Assembly (NCBI GenBank): GCA_016219185.1
Contig: JACRBZ010000028.1
Span: 1-43,750 of the forward strand
DNA: 43,750 bases
Origin: Deltaproteobacteria bacterium
GTDB taxonomy: Bacteria; Desulfobacterota; Desulfobacteria; Desulfobacterales; Desulfatirhabdiaceae
Direction of reading: 5' to 3'
Below the pieces are notes generated by a model. That model did no database searches. It saw only the letters and a list, made by a program, of their open reading frames with translations, and was not told where the DNA came from. Shown here one piece after another: positions 9,201 to 16,905 of the stretch (its first letter is position 1; every line of letters begins with the position of its first letter). Position numbers and translations under genes: made by a program.

Positions 9201-9519
9201 TGGCCAGGGCTCCATCCCAGAATTTAAACTTGAGCTGACAACCGGTATGACATTGCAGACAGGTCGTATAGATCATATTCTGGGGCTGGGCGAGAACGTA
9301 CGGAGCGAATTTCTCATTTTCCGCGGCCACGGCGCCCGAGGCAAAGAGCCCGGCGAGCGCATCGACCTGGGCTGCCAATGCAGCACAGCCGCCCACCAGG
9401 GCGCTGCTCTTGAAAAATGCCCGGCGAGTCATGCCTTTTGTTTCCGTCCGCTCTTCGACCAAATTATGGTCCAGCAAGGCCTGCTTGCTGGTGATCTCAT
9501 CGCAGTTAAGCTTCTTCAT
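6298..9519 (-). CDS. Molybdopterin oxidoreductase catalytic subunit, tetrathionate/polysulfide reductase type (TtrA-like)
   Basis: A 1073-residue periplasmic DMSO-reductase-family enzyme. A twin-arginine signal (MTRRAFFKSSALVGG, about residue 30) is followed by a [4Fe-4S] motif, C-x2-C-x3-C in CLQCHTGCQLKF, with the last ligand in KLCPKGQAG. The cysteine in TTICEQSHHRA is the probable molybdenum ligand. The length (TtrA is about 1020; PsrA/PhsA about 760), the DIVIGETSMYADYIMPD segment and the C-terminal molydopterin-binding region favour the tetrathionate reductase branch; selenate, arsenate, polysulfide or thiosulfate reductases are alternatives. The start at 9517-9519 follows AAAGGAGG; a longer frame overlapping the NrfD gene is rejected. 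It is 4 bp after the NrfD gene and forms a three-subunit complex with it and the Fe-S subunit. It is followed by an intrinsic terminator. Confidence 0.85.
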   Translation of the reverse strand: MKKLNCDEITSKQALLDHNLVEERTETKGMTRRAFFKSSALVGGCAALAAQVDALAGLFASGAVAAENEKFAPYVLAQPQNMIYTTCLQCHTGCQLKFKFWDGALAKISGNPYSPQDYLPHIPYDTRPEDTATIDGKLCPKGQAGIQTYYDPYRVRKVLKRDGERGSNRWKSIPFDQFIKEVVEGGKLFSSVGDKRDYPGFQDVIVLKDPEAGKNMAEDAKKVGKGTMSVEDFKAKYSQHLNALIDPDHPDWGPKNNQFVFMAGRIQPGRAELMQWFTYKAAGSVNAYEHTTICEQSHHRAYAMMTGGKTGHMKPDLMNCEFVLFWGTGAYSANFGMTNMAEKVTSGKVERGMKTAVVDPRLSNDAAKADWWLPVKPSENLALAMAMIRWIIENRRFDQRYLENANKAAAVADGEPTWSNAAYLVKIINGHPLELLKASEAGVGGEKEFVVSRGGALLPVDPANNTSAVEGDLFVKTTAGSFEVKSAFQLLTEEALSKSLQEYAGQCGIELQTIIEVARELTSHGKRAAIEMYRGPVQNPDGYYAGCAIITLNVLLGNADYIGGLILGGGEWKSFGVASSPYDFSKMFPGSLTSFGVKITREGTRYEDSTLFREHGYPAKRPWYPFTGNIYQEILPSFATGYPYSGKILFLHMGTPALSIPGGNQQIIQMLKDPDKVPLFIASDIVIGETSMYADYIMPDLTYLERWGTPGSTPDVPTRLSKVRQPAAIPLTEDVTVDGEKMPLCMEAFLIGVAKQLKLPGFGKNAFGQGMNFDRPEDWYLKLMANQAFGNNENDAVPDADDREIELFRQARRHLPKSTFDEERWKKALRSETEWRKAVYVLNRGGRFDGYGKAYGAKTVSYNGFGGMFQLFVEQVAKQKNSLSGTHFSGLPVARGECDAAGNALVHQNGYPLRLFTFKEPFGGQSRTISNYWSNIALQPENKIWLNREDAKRLGLKPDQRVRMVSQVNPEGKLNLMDGEKRVLDMIARVEVKEGIRPGTVAASWHYGHWAYGSNDVVVDGHLIKGDRRRAGGICPNHLMQVDPVVKDVCITDPIGGSASFSSTMVNLLAVNE

Positions 9520-9523
9520 GGTC

Positions 9524-10675
9524 TTATCGGCCTCCTTTTTGAGCAATGTGATGGGCTTCAAACAACGGCACCAGGCGCCGGCCCCAAACGAACATGCCGA
9601 TTCCAAGTGCCACACAGAATATGAGAACAGCCCATTCGACGGATGATGGCGAATACGAGAAGGTAAGTCGGGAATCCGTGTAGGAATTCTGCAATTCCTC
9701 GAAGGTAGGGGTCGTCTGCCCGGGGAGAACCAGATTGTAGCGGGCCACAAAATAGGCTGCCGCCACGATCAACCCGCCTATTCCGGCAGCAACGCGGCTC
9801 GCCGGTTGCCACAGAAGGATGCAAACGGGGATGATGGACCCGATAAGCAGTTGCCCGATCCAGAAAAGATACCAGGAGGACCCAAACAGGACATTGGTGT
9901 GCGGCATCGTCTCCTGTCCCACACCGTACCATGCCGAGATGGAATACTCGGACCACTGGAGGACAAGTACGGTGAGAATCAGGGCCAGGACGATCCGGCT
10001 GAGAAGGGACAGTGACTGAGCATCATTTTCAAGCAACTCCTTGTGAAAGTAAGCAGCCAGCAAAAGCACCAGGGCGAATCCGGAAAGTAAGTCCCCCGCG
10101 ATGGAAAGGATCGGCCCCAGTGTGGAGTTCCAATAAGGATGGGCAATCAACGCGGCGAATTCCGCACCGTTGCCGCCTGAAAACGCAATTCCCAGGAATA
10201 TCCCGATCCAGCCGAGGGTGCGCCGCGATCCGAGTTCCGCTTTGGAAGTGAGGTCCAGATAAAACACCAGTAAGACGTACAGAAGGTTAATGACGGTCAG
10301 CCACGTCGCCCAGGCCAGCAGCGAGTGAAATTGAGGACGGTACAAAGGTTCGAAGGCACGCCAGATGTGGCCCAGATCGAATGAAATCACGGCCATTCCC
10401 ATCAGCAAGGCAATGGCGGAGACGAGCAGGGCCTGCCGCGCCAGGAGGAAATACCTCTTCAGGTTAAAGGCATAGACAATCCAGACAAAAAGAGAGGCGC
10501 CCACGCCCAGTCCAACCAAATACACCTTGCCTACCACCCAGAGACCCCACGGGATGTAGCTGCCGTAATTGACCTGCAACTCCCCGTTAAGCATGCGCTG
10601 CGAAACGCCGAACAATCCCCATGCCATGGCGATGAGCCAGATGCCCCAGACAATCCACTTTGTTGATTTTTCCAT
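9524..10675 (-). CDS. NrfD/PsrC-type membrane subunit (quinone-interacting)
   Basis: A 383-residue polytopic protein with about nine predicted transmembrane segments, for example WIVWGIWLIAMAWGLFGVS at the N-terminus and VEWAVLIFCVALGIGMFVW near the C-terminus. It matches the NrfD/PsrC/TtrC family, which passes electrons between the quinone pool and a periplasmic Fe-S subunit without haem. Typical features visible are YIPWGLWVVGKVYLVGLG after the first helix and a SFDLGHIWRAFEPL segment. The start at 10673-10675 follows GGAGGAGAAACG. It lies 18 bp downstream of the Fe-S subunit gene and 4 bp upstream of the catalytic subunit gene, so the three are one operon. Confidence 0.92.
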   Translation of the reverse strand: MEKSTKWIVWGIWLIAMAWGLFGVSQRMLNGELQVNYGSYIPWGLWVVGKVYLVGLGVGASLFVWIVYAFNLKRYFLLARQALLVSAIALLMGMAVISFDLGHIWRAFEPLYRPQFHSLLAWATWLTVINLLYVLLVFYLDLTSKAELGSRRTLGWIGIFLGIAFSGGNGAEFAALIAHPYWNSTLGPILSIAGDLLSGFALVLLLAAYFHKELLENDAQSLSLLSRIVLALILTVLVLQWSEYSISAWYGVGQETMPHTNVLFGSSWYLFWIGQLLIGSIIPVCILLWQPASRVAAGIGGLIVAAAYFVARYNLVLPGQTTPTFEELQNSYTDSRLTFSYSPSSVEWAVLIFCVALGIGMFVWGRRLVPLFEAHHIAQKGGR

Positions 10676-10693
10676 CGTTTCTCCTCCGCCGTT

Positions 10694-11641
10694 TTATATT
10701 AAGTAGAATACGGATGGTCGGGTTCCGAGCTCCGGTTTCAACTGCCTCACCCGGGATGATCCCAGCAGCTTATGCACAAGACTACTTTTGTCATTATTGT
10801 CCCCGAAGTAGGTCGCCCCACCCAGGCAGGTGGTCACGCAGGCGGGAAGCATCCCCTCCCGGAGTCGATGCAAGCAGAATTGGCATTTACGCGCATTGCC
10901 CACCGGAGAATCATCACTGTGTGGCTTTCGCCTCCATTCCTTGCTGTATTCATAGTTCGGACGTGTTTCGTAAGCCATGATTTCCGGCGTGCCCATGCCG
11001 TAAAATTCACCGAAATCCGCAGTCCTTGCGCTGTATGGGCAAGCCAGCAGACAATTGCGGCAGCCGATGCAAATGTTGTAGTCGACGACAACGACTCCAT
11101 CTTCCCGCTTCCAGGTGGCCTTCACCGGGCATACCGGAACACAGGGCGGATTGTCGCAATGCATGCATGGCTTGGGAGTGAATATCATACCGACATTTGG
11201 ATATTTCCCCACCTCTTGCCCGAGCACCGGGCGATAGACGACTCCCGGCGGAAGATTGTTTTCAGAGTTGCAGGAAATGTTGCAGGCGCGACACCCGATG
11301 CATTTTTGCTGATCGATGACCATGACCCACTTGCGTTCCGAAACGGGCTTTTTCATCGCCCGCAACAAGTCATGGCGCATGCGCTCCAGTATGTTGCCAT
11401 CGGCAAGAGCCCCCGGCGCGTTCAGGGGATGGGCCTTCCCCGTATCGGCATCTGGCGTTGAAGCGTGAGCTACCGCCTTTAATCCCAGCGTTGCGCAGGA
11501 CATGGTTGCAGCTCCCACTATGATATTTTGCAGAAGCTTCCTTCTCTCGGCCTGAAGTAGGTTCTCCCCCCACAATTGCTCTTTTTTCGGCTGCTTGGCA
11601 GCAGATTGTTCAGTGTACACATTCTCATGATCCTTTGCCAT
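10694..11641 (-). CDS. Four-cluster [4Fe-4S] ferredoxin subunit (TtrB/PsrB-like)
   Basis: A 315-residue electron-transfer subunit. Sixteen cysteines form four clusters: C114/117/120/124, C159/162/167/171, C191/194/197/201 and C253/256/268/272. This is the DMSO-reductase-family Fe-S subunit arrangement. An ERRKLLQ stretch followed by a hydrophobic segment ([15 protein letters not shown]) and an AHA site suggests a Tat-type signal about 30 residues in, matching TtrB, which is also exported. I start at ATG 11639-11641, preceded by GGAGGGG, not 14 codons further upstream. It carries electrons between the NrfD-like subunit and the molybdoenzyme. It follows the receiver gene after 121 bp. Confidence 0.9.
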   Translation of the reverse strand: MAKDHENVYTEQSAAKQPKKEQLWGENLLQAERRKLLQNIIVGAATMSCATLGLKAVAHASTPDADTGKAHPLNAPGALADGNILERMRHDLLRAMKKPVSERKWVMVIDQQKCIGCRACNISCNSENNLPPGVVYRPVLGQEVGKYPNVGMIFTPKPCMHCDNPPCVPVCPVKATWKREDGVVVVDYNICIGCRNCLLACPYSARTADFGEFYGMGTPEIMAYETRPNYEYSKEWRRKPHSDDSPVGNARKCQFCLHRLREGMLPACVTTCLGGATYFGDNNDKSSLVHKLLGSSRVRQLKPELGTRPSVFYLI

Positions 11642-11762
11642 GCGCTTTACCCCTCCATTTTTTGTTAAGAACTTGTCCGGCAATTTGCCTTGTACTCGAA
11701 ATACTGCACAAATTTACCTCCGATGTTTGCTGGTAATGGGTTTTTCGATGACGTTTCAATAG

Positions 11763-12167
11763 TCACCCGGTTTCACTTCCTGGCTCATTCGGGTGTCTGC
11801 CCGGCGCGACATCCCAAATACTTTTCAGCAGGTAGGAGATCTCATCGGAATCCGCTGGTTTTTTCAAACAGGCATACAGAATATGACTGATGGATTCCTG
11901 CAGCTCGGGATGAAACCGTTCACGCGAGACCATCAGGAAGGAAACAGCCGGATTGGATGCTTTCAGGTTTCGAATCGTATGGTTGTCAAGGAGCACACTG
12001 TCCACATCCAGAATGACTGCCAGGCATGGGGCCAATGCAAGTCCCTCTTCCAGGGCTGGCAAACTGGAATAGATCTCCGTTTGATAAGCTTCCTTTTCGA
12101 TCAAACGGCACAGAGCCGCCGCATCAGCGGAGTCGCTCCCTAGAATTGCAATTTTATTTGCTGTCAT
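11763..12167 (-). CDS. Stand-alone response-regulator receiver domain
   Basis: A 134-residue protein that appears to be a single CheY-like receiver domain. The N-terminal strand (KIAILGSDS) has an acidic pocket, the phospho-acceptor is D54 in VILDVDS, and K103-P104 in CLKKPAD fits the conserved lysine-cis-proline. There is no output domain. It lies at the head of the TtrABC-like operon, downstream of the sigma-54 promoter at 12313-12328. The start at 12165-12167 is preferred because the longer frame gives a poor N-terminus. It could relay phosphate from an unseen kinase, or modulate the membrane activator encoded at 12703-14922. Confidence 0.8.
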   Translation of the reverse strand: MTANKIAILGSDSADAAALCRLIEKEAYQTEIYSSLPALEEGLALAPCLAVILDVDSVLLDNHTIRNLKASNPAVSFLMVSRERFHPELQESISHILYACLKKPADSDEISYLLKSIWDVAPGRHPNEPGSETG

Positions 12168-12312
12168 TCTGCCTGCTGCTATTTTTGCCGAGGAAAAAGA
12201 TGGGATGAACCACGAACTCACGAAAAGCACGAAAGAACTTTTCGATGGCTGTTGTCTTTAAGAACTTGCAATTGACCTGATATTTATGGATGCCGATGTT
12301 GAGGATTGACAA

Positions 12313-12328
12313 TGCAAAAATAGGACCA
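12313..12328 (-). promoter_or_regulatory. Sigma-54 (RpoN) -24/-12 promoter candidate
   Basis: On the minus strand the sequence reads TGGTCCTATTTTTGCA. GG and GC are separated by exactly 10 bases, and TGG, the central C and TTGCA agree with TGGCACG-N4-TTGCW. It faces the receiver-TtrABC-like operon with a leader of about 135 bases. The neighbouring gene encodes a sigma-54 activator with an intact GAFTGA loop, which supports the call. Confidence 0.65.
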
Positions 12329-12452
12329 GGAATGAAGAATGGAAGATTTGGCAGACAGGAGAATATCCGTGCAACAACCCTAAAAATGATTTTATATTTT
12401 TGAAACTACTGGGATAATCTGATTCCTGCAGGTTTATAAGGCTTTGAAGAAA

Positions 12453-12467
12453 ATGAATTTAATTCAT
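12453..12467. promoter_or_regulatory. Perfect palindrome, candidate upstream activator site
   Basis: ATGAATT-T-AATTCAT, two perfect 7-bp arms around one base. It lies about 125-140 bp upstream of the sigma-54 promoter, the usual distance for an enhancer bound by a FIS-type HTH activator. I see only one copy. In AT-rich DNA it could be chance. Confidence 0.4.
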
Positions 12468-12633
12468 AAATCAATAGATTGGCGATCCCAATAAAACGGT
12501 GAGCAATATGTACGAAAACTGGACAGCAAATTATAGAATATATAAATAGTGTGTTTAATCAGAATGTTATAAAGTCCAGGATTCGGACATACGATTGAAG
12601 CGCGGACATCTGTTCATATACATCATGAAGCCG

Positions 12634-12684
12634 TAAGCGCGGGAAGTCGCAAAATGGTTCCGATCTTCACGCTTCCCGCTCTTA
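12634..12684. terminator. Imperfect 13-bp inverted repeat after the activator gene
   Basis: Arms TAAGCGCGGGAAG and CTTCCCGCTCTTA (one mismatch) with a 25-base loop, starting about 19 bases after the activator stop codon. On the minus strand no T-run follows, so it is not a classic terminator in that direction. On the plus strand CAAGTTTTTT follows. It may be a transcript-end structure or a transcription block in either direction. Confidence 0.4.
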
Positions 12685-12702
12685 CAAGTTTTTTCGCCAC
12701 AG

Positions 12703-14922
12703 CTATTCAGTCGAGAGGGGAGCAATCCGCAATTTTTTCAGTTTGTCATAAAGGCTGCTGCGGCTGATGCCGAGTTTTTTGGCAGCTTCCGTCTTATTCC
12801 AGTCATTATCTTCCAGGGCTTTTCGAATGGCCCGTTCTTCAGTTTCGATGATGGTCAGGGACGTGCTTTCAAATGGTTGGGCTTCGAGAAGGGATGTCGG
12901 CAGATCACTCAGTTCGATCTGGTCCCCTTTTGCCAGCACCACCGCATGTTCGATACTGTTTTCCAGCTCGCGAACATTGCCTGGCCAGGGGTTGTCAATG
13001 AACTTCCTCAGGACTTCGCATCGAAACCCGTGGATTTGTTTATTCTGCTCGCAGGCGAAGTGGTTCAGAAAATGCCTGGCCAGCAGATGGATGTCCTTGG
13101 GCCGATCCCGCAACGGGGGGATATGAAGGGGAATCACGTTCAATCGGTAATACAAGTCCTCCCGGAATCTTCCCAGTTGCACATCCAGGGCCAGATTCCT
13201 GTTGGTTGCAGCCAAAATCCGTACATCGACCTTGATGGGCCGATCACCGCCCAGCCGGTCGATGGTTTGCTGCTGAAGAACACGCAGGAGCTTGGTCTGG
13301 GCCGTCGGATCGATTTCACTGATCTCATCCAGAAAGACGGTTCCTCCGTCGGCCTGTTCAAACCGTCCTATCTTGCGCTTGATGGCGCCGGTAAAGGCCC
13401 CTTTTTCATGACCGAACAGTTCGCTTTCCAGGAGCGTTGCGGGATACGCCGAACAATTGATGACCACAAAGGGTTTTTGCGCCCGATGGCTGCCATTGTG
13501 AATGGCCCGGGCCACCAGTTCTTTTCCGGTTCCGCTTTCCCCTTGGATCAGGACCGTGGCATCTGTGGGCGCCACATCTTCAATCAACCTGTACAACACC
13601 TGCATTTTGGGGTCTTTTCCCACAATTTCGCCAAGACCGGAATCGATATCCAGGCGCTGGCGAAGTTCCCGCAACTGCTCTTCGTGAATACCGGCACGAT
13701 GGATGGTTCCGGCAGTCTGATGCAGGATCATGGCCACGACATCCAGTTCCCGTCTGACACAGGAACATTCCCTGTGGCATGCAACGAGCATAACCCCGAT
13801 CATCATGTCATGGTGCCGGATGGGAAAGAGCGCGACCCGGTCTTCGACACCCATCAGACCCGGCAAACGCCAGGGTTCGATCTCGGAGCATTTGAAGAAA
13901 GTCGGGTCTTTGTACCGATCGAATATGTCATAAACCCGATCGTAAAATGATGGATCGAGTTCCCGGACCTGACGGGGTGTGGTCAAATGGACGGTTCGTG
14001 CCATACCGTTAAATACCAATAGATTCACGTTGCGGCAGGGTACCACATCCTTCATGGCTTGGATCAGGAACGGACTGATTTGATCCAGTCCGGAAAGCGC
14101 TGAAATTTTCTGTGAAATGGAAAAAGAGGTGGCAAGCTGTTTGTGGGTTCGTTCCAGTTCCTGGTTTTTCACTTCGAGCTGCCGAGCATTGTCTTTCAGC
14201 CGCGTGGTATAGTCCTGAAGACGAACCAGCATTGAATTAAACGCAGCGGTCAGCAGAGTGACCTCCTGCCCGCCCTTGACCGCAATGCGAAGATCGGGAT
14301 TGCCGACATCGATCTGTTCCGCATATCGGGTCAATTCGCCCAAGGGCCGGATCAACCGGCCGATCGCCCACTGACTCATCCCCAGAGTCAGAACCAGAAT
14401 ACCCAGTGTAATGGCGCTCATCCGCAACCAGAGCTGATGAACCTGCCGGTGGTAGGGCGTTTCGGAAAAACCCATCCTCAGAATACCAGCACTGCCGTCG
14501 AAAATGGGATAAGCAATGTCGATATACCGCTCACCTTTCTGGGAGACTATTTTTTCAATATGATAGGTTCCGCCGGTATCGGTGGTATTGGCCCGGATCA
14601 ATTGAAGGGGAACGCCATCGGAAAAGGTATGCGTCAGGATTACGCCGTCCCGGACAACAAAGAGGTAGGCGACCGATGGATCACTGGCGATCTGATCATC
14701 GAGGATTTTCTGCAAGGCCACAAGCTCATGGATCAGGATCTTGTCGGCAGCTTCCAGGGAAAGATTGTGCGCGATATGTTCTGCCCTTGCCGCAGCCAAT
14801 TCCATCAAACCGATGCTGTAGCTGTGGGTCACCAATTGGGAAATGACGATGCCCGGCACGACCACGAGCAGGGCCACAACCAGAAGAAGCGTGTGTTTAA
14901 GGCTTGTTGGAGCCATCTCCAC
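12703..14922 (-). CDS. Membrane-anchored sigma-54-dependent transcriptional activator (HAMP-GAF-AAA+-FIS HTH)
   Basis: A 739-residue one-component regulator. Two transmembrane helices (about residues 10-30 and 168-190) flank a periplasmic sensor region of about 135 residues. A HAMP region with coiled coil (190-270) and a GAF-like domain (275-415) follow. The AAA+ domain (about 435-660) has Walker A GESGTGKE, the sigma-54 contact loop GAFTGA near residue 507, Walker B GTVFLDE and [16 protein letters not shown]-type HTH ends the protein ([20 protein letters not shown]). No histidine kinase or receiver domain is present, so membrane sensing is coupled directly to transcription. It overlaps the upstream lipoprotein gene by 26 bp and presumably activates the sigma-54 promoter at 12313-12328. 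Confidence 0.92.
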   Translation of the reverse strand: MEMAPTSLKHTLLLVVALLVVVPGIVISQLVTHSYSIGLMELAAARAEHIAHNLSLEAADKILIHELVALQKILDDQIASDPSVAYLFVVRDGVILTHTFSDGVPLQLIRANTTDTGGTYHIEKIVSQKGERYIDIAYPIFDGSAGILRMGFSETPYHRQVHQLWLRMSAITLGILVLTLGMSQWAIGRLIRPLGELTRYAEQIDVGNPDLRIAVKGGQEVTLLTAAFNSMLVRLQDYTTRLKDNARQLEVKNQELERTHKQLATSFSISQKISALSGLDQISPFLIQAMKDVVPCRNVNLLVFNGMARTVHLTTPRQVRELDPSFYDRVYDIFDRYKDPTFFKCSEIEPWRLPGLMGVEDRVALFPIRHHDMMIGVMLVACHRECSCVRRELDVVAMILHQTAGTIHRAGIHEEQLRELRQRLDIDSGLGEIVGKDPKMQVLYRLIEDVAPTDATVLIQGESGTGKELVARAIHNGSHRAQKPFVVINCSAYPATLLESELFGHEKGAFTGAIKRKIGRFEQADGGTVFLDEISEIDPTAQTKLLRVLQQQTIDRLGGDRPIKVDVRILAATNRNLALDVQLGRFREDLYYRLNVIPLHIPPLRDRPKDIHLLARHFLNHFACEQNKQIHGFRCEVLRKFIDNPWPGNVRELENSIEHAVVLAKGDQIELSDLPTSLLEAQPFESTSLTIIETEERAIRKALEDNDWNKTEAAKKLGISRSSLYDKLKKLRIAPLSTE

Positions 14923-15877
14923 CTTTTGCGTCGTCCTGAGACAACCGGTCCATCATCGTTTTTACGGGAGCGTACCACGCTGCTCTGGGTGTTTCAAACC
15001 GGTCGATCATCAACCCCGAAAGGATCCGAAGCCCTTCGGGGTCTTCATGCATGGTCAACACGATGTGAACGAGGGCCGACTTCAGCCCGGGATCCAGAGC
15101 GTTCGAAACCACAAGGGGCGGACTGCCGAAAGGCTCGGATTTTTTGATCACACGCGTTTTATCCGAATAAAAGGTATTTCGCAGTTGGTAATACTCCCAC
15201 AAATGCCCATCCACCGCTGCTCCATCCACCAGCTTCTTGGCAACCGCCATGATGGCGTTATCGTGGCTGTAGGTATAGGTGATGGTTCGGAAGAAGCTTT
15301 CCGGCTTGGCTCCCATCTGCTTAAGCCAGTAACGCGGAACCGTTGCACCGGTATTGGAATCCGGATCGGTAAACGCAAAATCCCTGCCCTTGAGGTCTTC
15401 CAACGTTTGAAATGGACTGTCCCGGTGAACAATCAGATAGGATTGATACACGGGCTGGCCTCGGATGACGGGGGTGGCGATCGCCTCAAATCCGAATTTT
15501 TCGTTCCCGGTCACATATGGACCGGTACAGATGAAAGCAAGGTCGATATGTTTCCGGCTCAACAGATCGTTAACCTCCCCATAGGTCTTTCGCTGAACCA
15601 GCACAACGTCACGATCCAGTTTGACGCCGATGTAATCGATAAGCTCCCGGTAATAGATAAATGTTTCTTTCGGCGATATCATCGCCGCCACGGCAACCCG
15701 AAGGGTTTGGCGGCCGGAATTGACCCCTTCTGTCCGCAATGCCTCTGTTTTTTTGGAGAAGTCGACCTGTTTGTAGTCAGCGTCCCGACTGCAGGCCGCA
15801 AGGAATACAAGAAGCACGCCAGCGATGAGCAGCAGGAAGTTTCGATAAATGGATTGTGGTGAAAAGGCTCGTTTCAT
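14897..15877 (-). CDS. PhnD-like substrate-binding lipoprotein, probable sensor partner
   Basis: A 326-residue lipoprotein with a signal peptide and lipobox LAAC (C29). The mature part is a type-2 periplasmic binding protein of the PhnD/phosphonate-binding class: [14 protein letters not shown], then [10 protein letters not shown] and the hinge [21 protein letters not shown]. No ABC permease or ATPase gene is nearby, so transport is unlikely. The gene overlaps the membrane-bound sigma-54 activator by 26 bp, implying translational coupling and a joint function. TtrS-type tetrathionate sensor kinases carry a PhnD-like periplasmic domain; here that domain may act as a separate lipoprotein that signals to the activator's periplasmic region. 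The ligand is not known from sequence. Confidence 0.85.
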   Translation of the reverse strand: MKRAFSPQSIYRNFLLLIAGVLLVFLAACSRDADYKQVDFSKKTEALRTEGVNSGRQTLRVAVAAMISPKETFIYYRELIDYIGVKLDRDVVLVQRKTYGEVNDLLSRKHIDLAFICTGPYVTGNEKFGFEAIATPVIRGQPVYQSYLIVHRDSPFQTLEDLKGRDFAFTDPDSNTGATVPRYWLKQMGAKPESFFRTITYTYSHDNAIMAVAKKLVDGAAVDGHLWEYYQLRNTFYSDKTRVIKKSEPFGSPPLVVSNALDPGLKSALVHIVLTMHEDPEGLRILSGLMIDRFETPRAAWYAPVKTMMDRLSQDDAKGGDGSNKP

Positions 15878-15930
15878 TTACCGCCACAGTGAATGGATTC
15901 AGGAGCTTTTAGTAGAAATGGGTTTATGGT

Positions 15931-16317
15931 TCAAGGACGGCTGTCTGAATCACGTCTGCTCTGTTTTCTGCATGTTTCAATCAGTTCACAGGAACCGGTC
16001 TCATCCAGCATAAGCCGGTCCGCCTTGACGACATCGGCATTCCCGATTTCTTGTTTCAACCACGAAATTAATGCCTTGACATCCGGCCGATCTTTCCGAA
16101 GCCGGTAATACACCCATCTGCCCTCTTTTCGGCTATCAACCAGTCCGGCCCGGATCAGTAAGGCCAGATGGCGGGATACGGTGGCACCGGTGATTTTCAG
16201 CAGTTCCTTGATCTGACAGGCGCAGATCTCATGGGTGGAAAGAAGGGCGGCTACCACCCGCAGGCGGTTTTGATCCGAAAGGGCCTTCAACAGGGAAAGG
16301 GTGTTTTTCATCGACAT
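15931..16317 (-). CDS. ArsR/SmtB-family repressor with CAC metal motif
   Basis: A 128-residue winged-helix repressor. Residues EICACQIKELL carry the ELCVCDL-type metal or metalloid site, followed by the recognition helix ITGATVSRHLALLIRAGLV and the wing GRWVYYRL. A C-terminal tail with C113 and C120 (ETGSCELIETC) could add thiol ligands. It is transcribed away from the arsenic operon, from a promoter in the shared intergenic region. Its target may be itself or the operon across the gap. Start is at 16317, or at the ATG two codons later. Metalloid specificity is inferred. Confidence 0.87.
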   Translation of the reverse strand: MSMKNTLSLLKALSDQNRLRVVAALLSTHEICACQIKELLKITGATVSRHLALLIRAGLVDSRKEGRWVYYRLRKDRPDVKALISWLKQEIGNADVVKADRLMLDETGSCELIETCRKQSRRDSDSRP

Positions 16318-16340
16318 TTTCCGATGTTCAGTTAGCTAAT

Positions 16341-16369
16341 CATGTAACTATTATCAAAGCTGCTGTCAA
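16341..16369 (-). promoter_or_regulatory. Promoter and operator candidate of the minus-strand arsR
   Basis: On the minus strand a perfect TTGACA (16364-16369) is followed after 17 bases by TACATG (16341-16346). An inverted repeat AGTTA-N10-TAACT (16330-16349) overlaps the -10 box, as expected for an autoregulated ArsR repressor. The -10 match is weak. Confidence 0.5.
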
Positions 16370-16498
16370 GATTATTTTGCCCGGAACAAATTATAGATGC
16401 TTAATGCCTTAAACCATTCCTGCGGAGAGCCACGAAATCATTTGTCCGCAGCTTAATCATATTCATAATGTGTTTTATAACATTTCTTTAAATCTTTC

Positions 16499-16527
16499 TT
16501 GACATGGAATATCAAAATATTTATATT
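16499..16527 (+). promoter_or_regulatory. Sigma-70-type promoter of the arsenic operon
   Basis: Perfect TTGACA at 16499-16504, a 17-base spacer and TATATT at 16522-16527. It lies 25 bp ahead of the arsR start at 16553, and the -10 box is overlapped by the operator at 16523-16542. Confidence 0.75.
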
Positions 16528-16542
16528 CATAAAAATGAATAT
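16523..16542 (+). promoter_or_regulatory. ArsR operator: perfect inverted repeat over the -10 box
   Basis: ATATTCAT-AAAA-ATGAATAT, two perfect 8-bp arms with a 4-base spacer. It overlaps the -10 element and the transcription start and ends 10 bp before the arsR start codon. This is the classic position for derepression by metalloid binding to ArsR. Confidence 0.75.
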
Positions 16543-16552
16543 GGAGACCATC

Positions 16553-16897
16553 ATGGATCAATTTATCAAAGTCATGAAAGCCCTTTCGGATCCCAGTCGG
16601 CTGAAGATCATCAAAATGCTTCAACATAAGCCCATGTGCGTGTGCGAAATTCAAAAGGCCCTGGACATTCCTCAGCCAACCGCATCCAGGCAATTGAAAA
16701 TTCTGGAAGACGCAGGCCTTACCATCAGCCGGAAAAGCGGTCTGTGGGTCAATTACAATCTTGCGGACGGCGCCGACAGCCCATATGCCGCCATGCTGCT
16801 GGGAGGCCTTAAACACTGGCTTCAGGATGATCCGGAAATTGTTCGGTTGATCAACAAACTCCCTGAAATCCGCAGGGAAGATATCTGCAAAGAATAA
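16553..16897 (+). CDS. arsR: ArsR-family repressor of the arsenic operon
   Basis: A 114-residue winged-helix protein. MCVCEIQKAL is the canonical ELCVCDL-type arsenite-binding helix, with PQPTASRQLKILEDAGL as recognition helix. I start at ATG 16553 because GGAG lies eight bases before it; a longer frame to 16499 would begin inside the promoter. It is the first gene of the operon and is 8 bp from the permease gene. The perfect inverted repeat just upstream is its likely operator, giving autoregulation. The minus-strand ArsR (15931-16317) is only distantly similar, so the two may respond to different inducers. Confidence 0.9.
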   Translation: MDQFIKVMKALSDPSRLKIIKMLQHKPMCVCEIQKALDIPQPTASRQLKILEDAGLTISRKSGLWVNYNLADGADSPYAAMLLGGLKHWLQDDPEIVRLINKLPEIRREDICKE

Positions 16898-16905
16898 GGA
16901 CTGGT

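Larger units (their letters stand above)
12168..12702. other. 535-bp intergenic regulatory region
   Basis: AT-rich non-coding gap between the activator gene and the operon it probably controls; both lie on the minus strand. No ORF here has a ribosome site and family-like sequence. It contains a sigma-54 promoter candidate (12313-12328), a perfect AT-rich palindrome (12453-12467) and a long imperfect inverted repeat near the activator's stop codon (12634-12684), each listed separately. Confidence 0.7.

Noticed and set aside
14897..15877. Phosphonate or phosphate ABC transporter
   Set aside because: The binding protein has no permease or ATPase genes next to it and is coupled to a regulator.
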